Shown here piece after piece: positions 11,001 to 17,857 of a DNA stretch of 64,000 nt. The notes under the pieces were generated by a model, which was not told the DNA's origin, searched no databases, and worked only from the letters and a program-made list of their open reading frames with translations. Location: positions 180 to 64,179 of the forward strand of contig NZ_LMSC01000006.1 in the NCBI RefSeq assembly GCF_001428025.1. The letters are read 5' to 3'. The stretch's first letter is position 1. Every line of letters starts with the position of its first letter. The position numbers were made by a program, and so were the translations under genes. Source of the stretch: Phycicoccus sp. Soil748. GTDB taxonomy: Bacteria > Actinomycetota > Actinomycetes > Actinomycetales > Dermatophilaceae.

Positions 11001-11406
11001 GCAGGTCGCCGGTGCCCGGCACGAACTCGGCGCCGACCGGCTTGGCCTTCTGCGGCAGCTGGACGGGGGACGTGGAGTCGATGCGACCGGTCAGCGGGTC
11101 GATGGGGACGAGCTGGTTGCCCGAGGTGAGGATGCCCCCGACCGCCGCCCCGTCCTGGAGCACGTCGAGCCCCGCGCCCGGCGTGACGTTGGCCTGGATG
11201 CCGGCGTCGAACTGCCGCGCCGCCTTGTTCATCCGCGCGAACTGGCTGTAGTTGGTCGCCGAGACCCAGACGCCGCCGTCGTTGAGGTCGGCCTCGTGGA
11301 CGGTCTCGCCCTTGGACTGGACCGCGAAGAAGGCGAGGCTGGACGCCGCCACGGCGACGACGACCCCCGACGCCACTCCTGTGCGCCGGCGCGAGACCGA
11401 TCTCAT
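5080..11406 (-). CDS. Giant membrane-anchored Ig-like/fibronectin type III repeat protein
   Basis: 2108 residues. A short basic N-terminus and one hydrophobic segment (about 10-30) suggest a type II anchor or uncleaved signal. Residues 50-400 look like a repeated beta structure, possibly a propeller; residues 430-1250 hold several Ig/cadherin-like domains marked by repeated VLDND or VLANDY motifs; about 1540-1970 contain several FN3 domains. The C-terminal 90 residues have six to seven Cys and an SH3-like look. Such proteins are surface adhesins or envelope organisers. The ATG at 11404-11406 is chosen because it overlaps the stop of an upstream small ORF by ATGA; an in-frame upstream extension would be an unlikely His-rich tract. 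It lies inside the kinase/FHA/PP2C operon, so phosphorylation-dependent control of its assembly is plausible. Confidence 0.9.
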   Translation of the reverse strand: MRSVSRRRTGVASGVVVAVAASSLAFFAVQSKGETVHEADLNDGGVWVSATNYSQFARMNKAARQFDAGIQANVTPGAGLDVLQDGAAVGGILTSGNQLVPIDPLTGRIDSTSPVQLPQKAKPVGAEFVPGTGDLRGGTLAMVDPRTGKVWAQRVDPAAPLSGLSLSTSAKPLATAGAVAAMAVDTSGGVHVVSAATGKVVSVPVVGGSFGTPVTDKIKLESSAVDITAVGKRWVVYNPVADQVFAQGLDKPVAGGADRLGGMAYAALQQPGPDAGSVALETTTELKVVGLGGEPGQAGVRLPSQVGPGAERPKVSRPVRLGDCLHAAWAQTAKAYYGANCGQGVTVTAGTLDKPGDVPLRDGMALRTNRNLIVLNDLDTGDAWDLDSKPLKIDNWDSVIPPSKTDDNNDNKDKNVVDDTTTPQPPKAEPDNLKVRPGRTSKLHVLDNDTDTAGSILAIAPSEVTQPTATGVTATVAGDGQSIDVSVPSHPDVQSFSFSYKVNNGTAAAHPQATVTVSIVDEQVNSAPFLREGAATLAKTAYPVVASGRLPVSVVGDWRDPESDQVIVQPADSDSLVDGLGRLVVQAREKAGSQAVPYTVDDGRGGVTQGRVTLAVLDKDGRYRAPLTQPDVVRGVVGKPLQIEPLGNDIAGADPEEPDAKMRLATDVRPTGALGVESDLDTGVVTVTGVAKGTYELTYAAQVGQGVAPGRVRIDLIDDPDPDAPPVAVPEAATVRDQTPVMADVLANDYSPRADVLVTRSVSVDKDSSWLRPSIYQGRWVRIEALDPFTGGSKPRTGTVRYTVSDGRKSATGEVTVTQRPTDPKALPIIQDDTAVVRAQDSVSIPVLDNDSMAEGIPLVLDPETVKVLGAGEPQNAFASGNVIRYVPDAAKPVTVEKVVTIEYSAYPIGEKAKARSGRVSVTVKPLPGASNPNQAPVARSFSASVVSGEPLTVTVPVSGVDPDGDSVTVQGIEGEDGGAVDLSLGRVTGIGTSTIKYEAYPRATGTEVLHYTVADRYGAKSTGFVRIGVVAPGDPQPPVAVQDEVRAAPGKTVTLDPTENDLIARGDAIDVQYKDLNDEQTLAKWRVDAEASSFRTVVPKVQAGPQVLTYGIDNGVFDPSRAAITVLPVPGWKNRPVAVDDVAKPVAGEDTVLVDVLANDRDVDGDQSSLVVDRLLSPEGTIEGNQVRVKVLDHPHTVPYVIRDADGETAMALIFVPTGNNGLPFVVSGSLIEMGKDSTETVALGDYVKSPRSRVIALTTPDTLSASPAEDLSVTNEDKGTLTLKSSHGYVGPAAVMLEVTDRESVDQKDFRTAYVSIPVQVGPKVPLLSCPDFSVSLVAAGRPRSLDIPTLCHAWLPPGMTFDDVRFDVRWEPEPRGVALRQDGDGGRGVTLKADAGAPTSSNGRLRIQARGADEVSYIRVGVLGLSGQSTAPVLDEQGNAVATTAPPPRVRPFTVAGLEAGSSRTVDLRSYLDSPLDKPQCSIGAARIESGKGLTSSFSGCVLTVSADDNSSGSGSVTVSVSDAPGRNAVGRGTISVLGRPLAPTGVRAVPDRVNGGTARVSWVPPSFDGGSPVTGYTVTGRGPGATTTSCSASPCTIAGLQDGEQYWFSVVAVNGIGDSDPSAEAGPVVPDTAPNPVTGVSMVTRGDGTLTVRWDPPPKKGSDVVSYTAKFTDTTTGVVKTVKAVAGNEQATVSGLTNNDVQQVSVRATNGLGSGPYGPAVELQSAGTPPPVERPDVQPRQPAAGYDSTNVQVSWNPVSPNGPALVHYTVYRQVDGSGWTQIGQVSPGSQQYTDSGVVYDGRTYTYVVTATNGANNESPKSNTSSFSSIGIPEAPAKPRASTPSANNGATITVGLGSSRASGFTRLEWRSSGSSGFVDCPCANGSSKQFTISGTGNTAQSISVRAFNGTSWSAFSQGSDQFTPYGATKPPTNLRGSRNGKTITWTWDTPDNGRPTDQVQVRGAVDQTWSSDRQQVSFTGDAGGTYGLEVRAHTIAGWSGWVGPDRVSIPADPTVTVVKGSTCGERSCNTGNGSCSSPSCRWIAVRTANFNGGVTCTFRADGNTVSGWRDMSMGGNAYQESDNFYGIPGSTVTAICDGVKDSITW

Positions 11407-11507
11407 GTGCTTGGTGCCCCCGTGCTGCTGGTGGTGCTCGTGGTGGTCGTGCCCGTGGTGGTGCCGGTCGTGCTGGTCACCGCGCTGGTCGTGGTCGTGG
11501 TGCTCAC
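11403..11507 (-). CDS. Candidate 34-residue Thr/Ser-rich micropeptide
   Basis: A 35-codon ORF starts with GTG overlapping the stop of the FHA/winged-helix gene (GTGA, 11504-11507) and ends with TGA overlapping the ATG of the Ig/FN3 gene (ATGA, 11403-11406). Over half the residues are Thr, with Ser and Gly making up most of the rest. Both junctions repeat exactly the four-base coupling used elsewhere in this operon, and third positions are nearly all G or C. No homolog is recognised. It could be a real peptide, or a translated spacer whose main purpose is to carry ribosomes to the next gene. The same DNA read in another frame is His-rich, which I consider the non-coding reading. Confidence 0.55.
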   Translation of the reverse strand: MSTTTTTSAVTSTTGTTTGTTTTSTTSSTGAPST

Positions 11508-12253
11508 CCAGCTGGTGCCGACTCCGGGTCCTCGTGGTCGAGCGCATCGAGCAGCGCGAGGTCGGCCTCCGTCACCAGACGGGTCGACAGCGCGTGCTCG
11601 ACCAGGCGTGCCTTGCGGTTGCTGGCGAGCTTCCCCGGCCCACCGTGCAGTCCACGAGTACCAGCATCCGCGAGCTTTTGACAGACATTGTCCAGTTTTC
11701 GGTTGAACTTCGTGACCTTCCAGCCCAGCCGCGCCGCCGCGTCGCCGGACGACGGGATCTGGCCGGGAGCGGAGTACGAGCGCCGGAGCAGCCCTTCGCA
11801 CAGGGCGACCATGAGCAGCTTCTGGTCGGGGGTGAACGTGACCCGCCCGACCGTGGTCTCCCCGGTGCTCTCGTCCTCGGCGACGTCCTCGGTGCCCGTG
11901 GCGGTGAAGGCGGGGGTGTCGACGATGACGTCGAAGTCGTAGGTCGTGGGGCCGGCGGTGAACCACACCGTGAACCGCTCGAGCGCCAGCGGGATCCGCG
12001 CGCCGGGGTTGAGCCAGGCCTGGAAGAGCCCCTTCTTGTCCGCGACGGTGGCGGTCAGCGTGGTGCCGACGTTGGTCAGCCACCACAGGCCGCCGTCCTC
12101 GACCACCTGCAGGAAGCTGCGGTGCAGGAAGGGGTTGTCGTCGATCTCCACGTCGCCGGTGCGCCCGATGGTCAGCGGCGTCCCCGGCTGCGCGACGAAC
12201 TCCTCCCCGCAGAACTCCACCGTGACGCTGCCGGTCCTGGTCGCCGTGCTCAC
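11504..12253 (-). CDS. FHA domain protein with C-terminal winged-helix-like domain
   Basis: 249 residues from a GTG (12251-12253) that overlaps the kinase stop by GTGA. Residues about 15-75 form a small FHA-like fold (GRTGDVEI then a conserved His-Arg-Ser region), the module that reads phosphothreonine. The middle is acidic with several Thr and Ser, and residues about 145-240 resemble a winged helix-turn-helix (DQKLLMVALCEGLL, then AARLGWKVTKFNRKLD). Coupling to the kinase gene suggests it is a direct phosphorylation reader of that kinase. Whether the helical part binds DNA or protein cannot be told from sequence. Confidence 0.8.
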   Translation of the reverse strand: MSTATRTGSVTVEFCGEEFVAQPGTPLTIGRTGDVEIDDNPFLHRSFLQVVEDGGLWWLTNVGTTLTATVADKKGLFQAWLNPGARIPLALERFTVWFTAGPTTYDFDVIVDTPAFTATGTEDVAEDESTGETTVGRVTFTPDQKLLMVALCEGLLRRSYSAPGQIPSSGDAAARLGWKVTKFNRKLDNVCQKLADAGTRGLHGGPGKLASNRKARLVEHALSTRLVTEADLALLDALDHEDPESAPAG

Positions 12254-13839
12254 TTGGCCCTCCCGCACTGGGGTGTCGAGTAGTCGGAGGTCGGCCCCTC
12301 GCGGCTCACCTTGACCTGGCCGCAGACCTGGGTGCCCTTGCGGGCCTTGACGGTGAAGGTGGAGACGTCGAGGGGAGCCCCGTCGATGGCGGTGGCGAGC
12401 ACCGAGGTCCCGGACCCGGTGCGCAGGAAGAACCGGTCGACCTTCTCGGGCGAGAGGTACTGCCAGGTGAACTTCACGCCGCCTGCGACGCCGACCGCCT
12501 CGATCGTCGGGGTGCTGGGGACGGAGAGCGCGAGGTCGCCGCTCTGGCTCGCGACCGTGGTCGGGGCGTCCTGGGGGTCCTCGCCCCCGCGGCCGAGGAG
12601 GGTGGAGACACCCACCACCACAGCCACCACGGCGACGGCGATCGCGGCGAAGGTCACCGCGGGGTTCCGTGCCGCCGCGGGTGCCGGTGCGTCCGCCCCG
12701 ACCTGGCGGGCCGCGAGCCGGTCGCGGCTGACGGTGCCCCCCGCGTCGGCCATGCCTGCACCAGGGCGCTCGTACGCGGTGTGCGTGCCTGCCGCGACCG
12801 CGCCCTGGGCGCCGGTCACGGCCGTCGTGCCGCCGACCGATCGGGGCGGGCGCGGTGGGACGGGCGGGGCCTGGCCCTGGACGGCCTGGGGAGCCCGCAC
12901 GCGGGTGCGGTCGTCCTCGGCCCCGGGCGCCGGGGCGCTCTGGTCGGCGAGCGTGGTCTGCCCCTGCTCGTCGAGGACGACGATGGCGGTGCGGGAGAAC
13001 CGCTGTTCCTGCTCGATCTCCTGCAGGGCCCGGGCGAACTGCAGCGCCGTCTGCGGCCGGGCGGCAGGGTCCTTGGCCATCGCCTGCGCCAGCAGCCGCT
13101 CGAGCGAGACGGGCACGTCGGCCCGGCCGGTCGGCGGCACGGGGGCGGTGCGGATCCGCGGCATGAGGCCGTAGGCGGAGTTGTCGCCACCGGGGACCTC
13201 GAACGGCGAGCGCCCCACGAGCAGCTGCCACAGCGTCGCGGCCAGGGAGTAGACGTCGGCCCGGGCGTCGCCGTTGGACTGGCCGAAGAGCACCTCCGGC
13301 GGCGCCCACGGCACGCTGACGCCCACGTCGTCATCGTCGTCGTCGGCCGCGCCGTGGCCGAGCTGCCCGGCGATGCCGAAGTCGGTGAGGCCGGGGGCGC
13401 CGTACTGGCTGACCAGCACGTTGGCCGGCTTGATGTCGCGGTGGGTGATGCCCGCACGGTGGGCGGTCTCGACCGCGCTCGCGAGCTGGATACCTGTCCG
13501 CAGCACGTCCTCGACGCTGAGGCGCTCGGTGCGCGAGCGCACCGCGAGGTTCGGCGGCGGGTAGTACTTCATGACCAGGTAGGGACGGCCGTCCACGGAC
13601 GTGCCCGAGCGGAACACCTGGACGATGTAGGGGTGGTCGGCGAGCTGGGCCATGGTGTCGGCCTCGTCGCGGAACTGCCGGCGGATCGAGTCCGTGAGCC
13701 CCTCGCCCTTGAGCACCTTGACGGCGACGCGCATCCGCGGCATCTGCTGCTCGTAGAGGTAGACGTCGGCGTAGCCGCCCGACCCCACGAGCTCGCGGAA
13801 GACCAGCCCGTCCAGCTCCGGCGGGGCCGTCACCGTCAC
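12250..13839 (-). CDS. Transmembrane serine/threonine protein kinase
   Basis: 529 residues. The kinase domain (about 10-280) is complete: glycine loop VGSGGYADV (18-26), ATP-binding Lys41, catalytic HRD 133-135 with following KPAN, and metal-binding DFG 153-155. A Pro/Ala/Thr-rich linker leads to one membrane span near 392-414 and an external domain of about 110 residues with two Cys and an FN3-like beta pattern. The topology matches PknB-type sensor kinases but without PASTA repeats. The GTG start at 13837-13839 overlaps the upstream FHA stop (GTGA). With the PP2C and two FHA proteins in the same operon it forms a complete write-read-erase phosphosignalling set. Confidence 0.93.
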   Translation of the reverse strand: MTVTAPPELDGLVFRELVGSGGYADVYLYEQQMPRMRVAVKVLKGEGLTDSIRRQFRDEADTMAQLADHPYIVQVFRSGTSVDGRPYLVMKYYPPPNLAVRSRTERLSVEDVLRTGIQLASAVETAHRAGITHRDIKPANVLVSQYGAPGLTDFGIAGQLGHGAADDDDDDVGVSVPWAPPEVLFGQSNGDARADVYSLAATLWQLLVGRSPFEVPGGDNSAYGLMPRIRTAPVPPTGRADVPVSLERLLAQAMAKDPAARPQTALQFARALQEIEQEQRFSRTAIVVLDEQGQTTLADQSAPAPGAEDDRTRVRAPQAVQGQAPPVPPRPPRSVGGTTAVTGAQGAVAAGTHTAYERPGAGMADAGGTVSRDRLAARQVGADAPAPAAARNPAVTFAAIAVAVVAVVVGVSTLLGRGGEDPQDAPTTVASQSGDLALSVPSTPTIEAVGVAGGVKFTWQYLSPEKVDRFFLRTGSGTSVLATAIDGAPLDVSTFTVKARKGTQVCGQVKVSREGPTSDYSTPQCGRAK

Positions 13840-15623
13840 GAGGGCACCTCGTAGGTGAAGGTGGCCTCGTCGGCCAGGCCCACCACGGTCCCGGGCTCGA
13901 TGACCTGGCTGTCGCTGGGCCGCAGGCGGACGGCCTGCTGCCCGGGCAGCGTGACCGTGGTGCCGTTGGTCGAGCCGAGGTCGCGTACCAGCACGTGCCA
14001 GCCCTCGAGGACGATCTCGACATGGTTGCGCGAGATGTCGTTCTCCCGGCTCACGACCCGCACCAGGTGGGGTCGCTGGGCAGGCGGCAGGTCGGCGTTG
14101 ACCTTGGGCGCACGGCCGAGGAGCACACCGCGGTCGAGGGTCACGACGTCGCCGGTCGAGAGGCGGATCGTGCCGAGCGGCGGCCTGGGCGTCTGGAACG
14201 GCTGCTGCGGCGGGATGTCGCGGTCGCAGACCCGGCAGGTGCCCGCGTGCGGCGGGCTGGGGTGGCCGGCGGGGCACAGCACCGCCAGGACGATGGGTCC
14301 GCGGGGTATGGAGCCGGTGGCGGTCACCGGGAGGCTCGCCCGGTCGACGGTCGCCGACTCCACTTCGGGCGCGGGGGCCGGCTCGGGCTCCGGGGTGGCG
14401 GGCTGAGGCTCTGACCGGGGCACGGACAGAGGCTGGGGCGCGGGGGGAGCAGACGCCGGTACCGGTGAGGGCGTGGTGGGCGCGGGCGCGCTCGGCGCGG
14501 CCGGCCCACCGCTCGGGGTGGCGCGGCGCCCGGGCATCTCGGTGGCGGGCGAGGCGGCAGGAGCGCCCCAGCCCTGGACGGCCGCGGGCGGGCTGACCGG
14601 TGCAGCGGCGGGCGGCGGCTCGACCGGCGCCGGTGCCGGCGCGGGCGGGGTGACCGGGAGCTGGGTGGTCGGGGTCGCGGGACGGCCCACGTCCTCGGCC
14701 GGGGCGACGTTGCTGCCCCCGCGGCGCCAGGGGACCGACTCGATGAGCCCGCTGCCCGCACCGGGCGATGCTGGGGCGGGCGCGGCCGGCGCACCCGCGG
14801 GACCGGCGGGCGAGGCGGGACCCGGAGGCGTGGCTGGCGCAGTACCGGTCGGTCGTCCCTGCTGGGTGTGCTGCGGTGGGGGGAGCGTGTGGTCCGAGGG
14901 TCGCCCGCCCGGGAGGTCGGCGGCCGTCTCGTCGGCCTTCGCGACAGCCGGATCGGCCGCGCGCTCGACGCCTGCGGCCTCCTCCATCGGGACGCGCCCG
15001 ATCGGCGGCTCCTGGAGGGTGCCGGTGTCGTGGTTGGGCAGGAACGGCGGCGCCCCGGTCGAGCCCGGCGCCCCGAACAGGTAGTCGTAGCCGGGCACGT
15101 CCTGGACGGCCAGCCCGTCGGCGTCAGCCGCAGCGGCAGCGGCGTCGGCAGGCGGGGGGCCGCCTCGGCGCAGGCGTGCGGGCAGCTGCCAGCCCTTGAC
15201 CGCACCGGGCGAGCCGAGCTCGCCGTCGGGCAGGACCTCCGCGGCCGGCGCTGGCAGCGGCTCTCCGGAGTGCAGCACGAGCTCGGTGGTCCCGTCCGGT
15301 GCGTCCTCGTCGGCCCAGGGGCCGCGGCGCGCCGCGTGGATCTCCACGTCGCCGTCCGGACCCGGCACCACGGCGTACGCGGTGCCGCGGGCGACGACGC
15401 GCACGGGGTCGCCGTCCTGGACGGCCACGAAGTCGGGGGTGGTGCGGACGCCGTCGCGGGTCAGCGCGTCGAGCAGCTCGTCGAGCTCACCCGACCCGGC
15501 CGCCTCACGGGCGCGCACGACGACGTCGTCGGAATCGGTGCCCCGCACGAGGGCGAAGACGCCACCGGCCGAGATGGCGGACCATCCCGGCTGGTCGGGG
15601 GCGTGGAAACGGACGTCCGTCAC
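13836..15623 (-). CDS. Large FHA domain protein with zinc-ribbon-like segment
   Basis: 595 residues, GTG start overlapping the PP2C stop by GTGA. The N-terminal 200 residues are alpha/beta and unrecognised. A long Pro/Ala/Ser/Thr-rich disordered region follows (about 205-450), rich in possible phosphorylation sites. Near residue 450 a CPAGH...CRVC arrangement suggests a small zinc ribbon, followed by a canonical C-terminal FHA domain (GRAPKV, SRNHVEI, LGSTNGT). It is expected to be a phosphorylated hub that docks on the neighbouring kinase or its targets, similar in layout to FhaA-like proteins, though not their ortholog. Confidence 0.9.
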   Translation of the reverse strand: MTDVRFHAPDQPGWSAISAGGVFALVRGTDSDDVVVRAREAAGSGELDELLDALTRDGVRTTPDFVAVQDGDPVRVVARGTAYAVVPGPDGDVEIHAARRGPWADEDAPDGTTELVLHSGEPLPAPAAEVLPDGELGSPGAVKGWQLPARLRRGGPPPADAAAAAADADGLAVQDVPGYDYLFGAPGSTGAPPFLPNHDTGTLQEPPIGRVPMEEAAGVERAADPAVAKADETAADLPGGRPSDHTLPPPQHTQQGRPTGTAPATPPGPASPAGPAGAPAAPAPASPGAGSGLIESVPWRRGGSNVAPAEDVGRPATPTTQLPVTPPAPAPAPVEPPPAAAPVSPPAAVQGWGAPAASPATEMPGRRATPSGGPAAPSAPAPTTPSPVPASAPPAPQPLSVPRSEPQPATPEPEPAPAPEVESATVDRASLPVTATGSIPRGPIVLAVLCPAGHPSPPHAGTCRVCDRDIPPQQPFQTPRPPLGTIRLSTGDVVTLDRGVLLGRAPKVNADLPPAQRPHLVRVVSRENDISRNHVEIVLEGWHVLVRDLGSTNGTTVTLPGQQAVRLRPSDSQVIEPGTVVGLADEATFTYEVPS

Positions 15624-16435
15624 GTCGCAGGCCCCCTGACCTCGCGGCGCGGGGCGGTGTCGACGTCGAGGTCGTCGTCGTCCTCGCGGCGGTCGAGGGC
15701 GACGACCACGACGGTGACGTTGTCGCGACCACCGGCGTCGACGGCGGCGTCGACCAGCGCGACCGCTGCCTGCTCGGGGTCGTCGTGGGCGGCGACGACG
15801 GCACCGATCTCGTCGTCACCGAGCTCGCCGTTGAGGCCGTCGGAGCAGACGAGGAACCGCTCCCCCACCTGCGGCGGGAACACCCACAGGTCGACGGCGG
15901 GCATGGTGTCTGCACCCAGCGAGCGCGTGACGACGTTGCGCAGCGGGTGGCGGGCGGCCTCGGCCTCGGTGATGAGCCCGGCGTCGACGAGCTCGCGCAC
16001 CTCGGAGTGGTCGACGGTCACCGGCTGCAGGCGCCCGTCGACGAACCGGTAGACGCGCGAGTCGCCCACGTTGAAGACGGCCCAGTGGGTCGAGCCCCCC
16101 GCACTGACGACGGCGATGCCGGCCGCCGTGGTCCCCATACCGGTCTGCTCGGGGTGACGTGCCACGGACCGCAGGATGCGGGCATTGGCCTCGGTGAGCG
16201 CGGCGACGACGTCGTCCCGCACGAGGACGGTGCGCTCGGACAGCCCGCGCAGGCACTCGACGACGATCGCGCTCGCCACCTCGCCCGCCGCGTGGCCACC
16301 CATGCCGTCGGCGACGGCGAAGACCGCACCCTCGGTCGTCAGGTCGTCCTCGTTGTGGTCGCGGACCCGGCCCACGTCGGTCGCCGAGCCGACGCGCAGC
16401 GTCAGCCCGGACAGCTGCACCTGCCGGGTGGTCAC
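15620..16435 (-). CDS. PP2C-family Ser/Thr protein phosphatase
   Basis: 271 residues with the metal-coordinating PP2C motifs intact: VRDHNEDD near the N-terminus, VADGMGGHAAGE, GTTAAGIAV, NVGDSRVYR, SDGLNGELGDDE and GRDNVTVVVV at the end. No membrane span, so it is cytosolic. The GTG start overlaps the stop of the LpqN-like gene by four bases (16432-16435). It would reverse the phosphorylation made by the kinase two genes downstream. This is not the cell-division PstP locus, which in the conserved order lies beyond the right end of the window with PknA/PknB. Confidence 0.95.
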   Translation of the reverse strand: MTTRQVQLSGLTLRVGSATDVGRVRDHNEDDLTTEGAVFAVADGMGGHAAGEVASAIVVECLRGLSERTVLVRDDVVAALTEANARILRSVARHPEQTGMGTTAAGIAVVSAGGSTHWAVFNVGDSRVYRFVDGRLQPVTVDHSEVRELVDAGLITEAEAARHPLRNVVTRSLGADTMPAVDLWVFPPQVGERFLVCSDGLNGELGDDEIGAVVAAHDDPEQAAVALVDAAVDAGGRDNVTVVVVALDRREDDDDLDVDTAPRREVRGPAT

Positions 16436-16905
16436 CGGGTCACCCGGACGGTCTGCATGAGCTCCTGGATGGTGGCGTACTCGTCGGCGACCTCGGGGCC
16501 ACCCACCGAGCCGGTCACCTGGATCAGGTCGACCACCTGGCCGCGGCGCGCGCCGGCGAACAGGTGCGCCTGGACGACGTCACCGACCTGGTCGTCGGTC
16601 CACGACACGTTGACGCCGACGAAGGGCACGGTGTCGATCTCGACCTCGAAGGGCTCGTCCATCTCGCCGTCGGGCCGCTCGCCCACGAACGCCTTGAGCT
16701 CGGCGAGCGCCCGGCCGATGGTGAACTCCGCCGAGCGGGTGAACCCGCGGACGACGAGGTTGGGGGCGAACGCGCCGACCTGCTCCGCGCGCCGGGCCGC
16801 GAGCAGCGTGCCGGGGACCCGCACCGGCGACCACCCGTCGGGGATGTCGACGGTGACCGAGGGCGGGCCGGGGAACTGCTCGCTCGGGTACTTCAGGGTG
16901 GGCAT
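16432..16905 (-). CDS. LpqN/LpqT-like small protein, first gene of the signalling operon
   Basis: 157 residues. The start ATG (16903-16905) is preceded by a GAAAGG ribosome binding site. The pattern of PDGW near the N-terminus, then a central FAPNLVVRGF strand and a terminal alpha/beta stretch resembles the LpqN/LpqT lipoprotein domain of mycobacteria, but there is no lipobox or signal peptide, so it should be cytosolic. It leads an operon of PP2C, FHA, kinase and surface-protein genes. Its role is unknown; the family resemblance is by eye. Confidence 0.75.
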   Translation of the reverse strand: MPTLKYPSEQFPGPPSVTVDIPDGWSPVRVPGTLLAARRAEQVGAFAPNLVVRGFTRSAEFTIGRALAELKAFVGERPDGEMDEPFEVEIDTVPFVGVNVSWTDDQVGDVVQAHLFAGARRGQVVDLIQVTGSVGGPEVADEYATIQELMQTVRVTR

Positions 16906-16961
16906 CGGGACCTTTCGGGGGTGCTCGGTGGCCATCGACCTCGCCGGCGACCGCTCCGGCA

Positions 16962-17007
16962 AGGCTAGGCGCGGCGCAGGCCGGTTCCCATGGGGAGCAC
17001 TCCCCAT
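16962..17007 (-). promoter_or_regulatory. Probable promoter and 18-bp operator-like dyad of the signalling operon
   Basis: On the minus strand a TAGCCT -10 box (complement of 16962-16967) lies about 57 bp upstream of the LpqN-like ATG. Some 22 bp farther upstream is a perfect dyad, ATGGGGAG-CA-CTCCCCAT (16990-17007 as written on the plus strand). Its two-base centre makes it a better protein-binding site than a hairpin. The position suits a regulator acting at or near the -35 region. Confidence 0.5.
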
Positions 17008-17092
17008 CACCCACCCTGCCGACACGGCCGGGCCAAGGCTCCCACACGTGGGCAAACCGGGAAACCTCGACAGACCGGTCAGACCGGGAACC

Positions 17093-17857
17093 TCAGTCGG
17101 CGACACCCTGCAGCGCCGCCAGCGTGGCCGGCACGTCGTCCACGACCACCGCGTCGACGCCGGCCCCCACCAGCTCGGTGGCCACCTGCGCGTCCGGGCA
17201 CCACGCGACCACCTCGAGACCCGCGTCGTGGGCCACCTGCACCGCGTACTCCGCGGAGCGGAACGTCGGCGAGTGGTCCATGGGGTTGGGCCCGAAGGAG
17301 GACCAGTGGGCGGCGACACCGTCGACGCCGAGGTGGGCCGCCGCGGGGATGGCCTTGCGCAGCGGGAACCCGATCCAGGTCAGCAGCGCCCGCGGCACGT
17401 CGGGGGCCACCTCGTGCAGGACGAGCAGGGCCGCGGGGTCGAACGACGACACGAGCAGCGGCCGGCGCGCCACCTCGGCGGCGACCACGGGTGCGAGCAG
17501 GGCCGCGGTGGTCGAGGACGGCGGGCGGACCGCGTCCTCCAAGGAGGTCTTGAGGTCGAGGTTGACCCCGGTGCCCTCGGGGAGCGCGTCGAGGACCTCG
17601 GCCAGCGTCACCGCACCGAGCTCACGTGCGCGGTCGAGGGTGAGGTCGGCGACGAACTCGGCGTCACCGACCGTCGGGTGGTGCCCGACGACCAGCTCGT
17701 CGTCACCGGTCCGCCGCACGTCCAGCTCCACCCAGCGCAGCCCGCTGCCGGCGGCGGCGACGATCGACCCGAGCGAGTTCTCCGCGTGCCCGTCGACGGT
17801 GTCGCGGCCGAGCCCCCGGTGGCCCAGGACCGTGGGCCTCCCCCCGAAGACCCTCAC
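17093..17857 (-). CDS. Glycerophosphodiester phosphodiesterase family protein
   Basis: 254 residues from a GTG that overlaps the CCA-adding enzyme stop (GTGA, 17854-17857). The GDPD TIM-barrel signature is visible: VLGHRGLG, then HAENSLGS and WVELDVRRTGDDELVVGHHP. These carry the catalytic His pair and acidic metal ligands. No signal peptide, so a cytosolic enzyme hydrolysing glycerophosphodiesters to glycerol-3-phosphate and an alcohol. The last 60 residues contain the usual barrel-closing strands. Co-transcription with the tRNA enzyme is probably incidental. Confidence 0.92.
   Translation of the reverse strand: MRVFGGRPTVLGHRGLGRDTVDGHAENSLGSIVAAAGSGLRWVELDVRRTGDDELVVGHHPTVGDAEFVADLTLDRARELGAVTLAEVLDALPEGTGVNLDLKTSLEDAVRPPSSTTAALLAPVVAAEVARRPLLVSSFDPAALLVLHEVAPDVPRALLTWIGFPLRKAIPAAAHLGVDGVAAHWSSFGPNPMDHSPTFRSAEYAVQVAHDAGLEVVAWCPDAQVATELVGAGVDAVVVDDVPATLAALQGVAD

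Noticed and set aside
11407..11547. His-rich N-terminal extension of the Ig/FN3 protein
   Set aside because: It would overlap the upstream gene by 44 bases and lacks the ATGA coupling; the Thr-rich reading explains the region better.
8374..11706. A 1110-codon plus-strand frame opposite the Ig/FN3 gene
   Set aside because: Low-complexity Gly/Val/Asp/Arg composition and no domain; antisense shadow.
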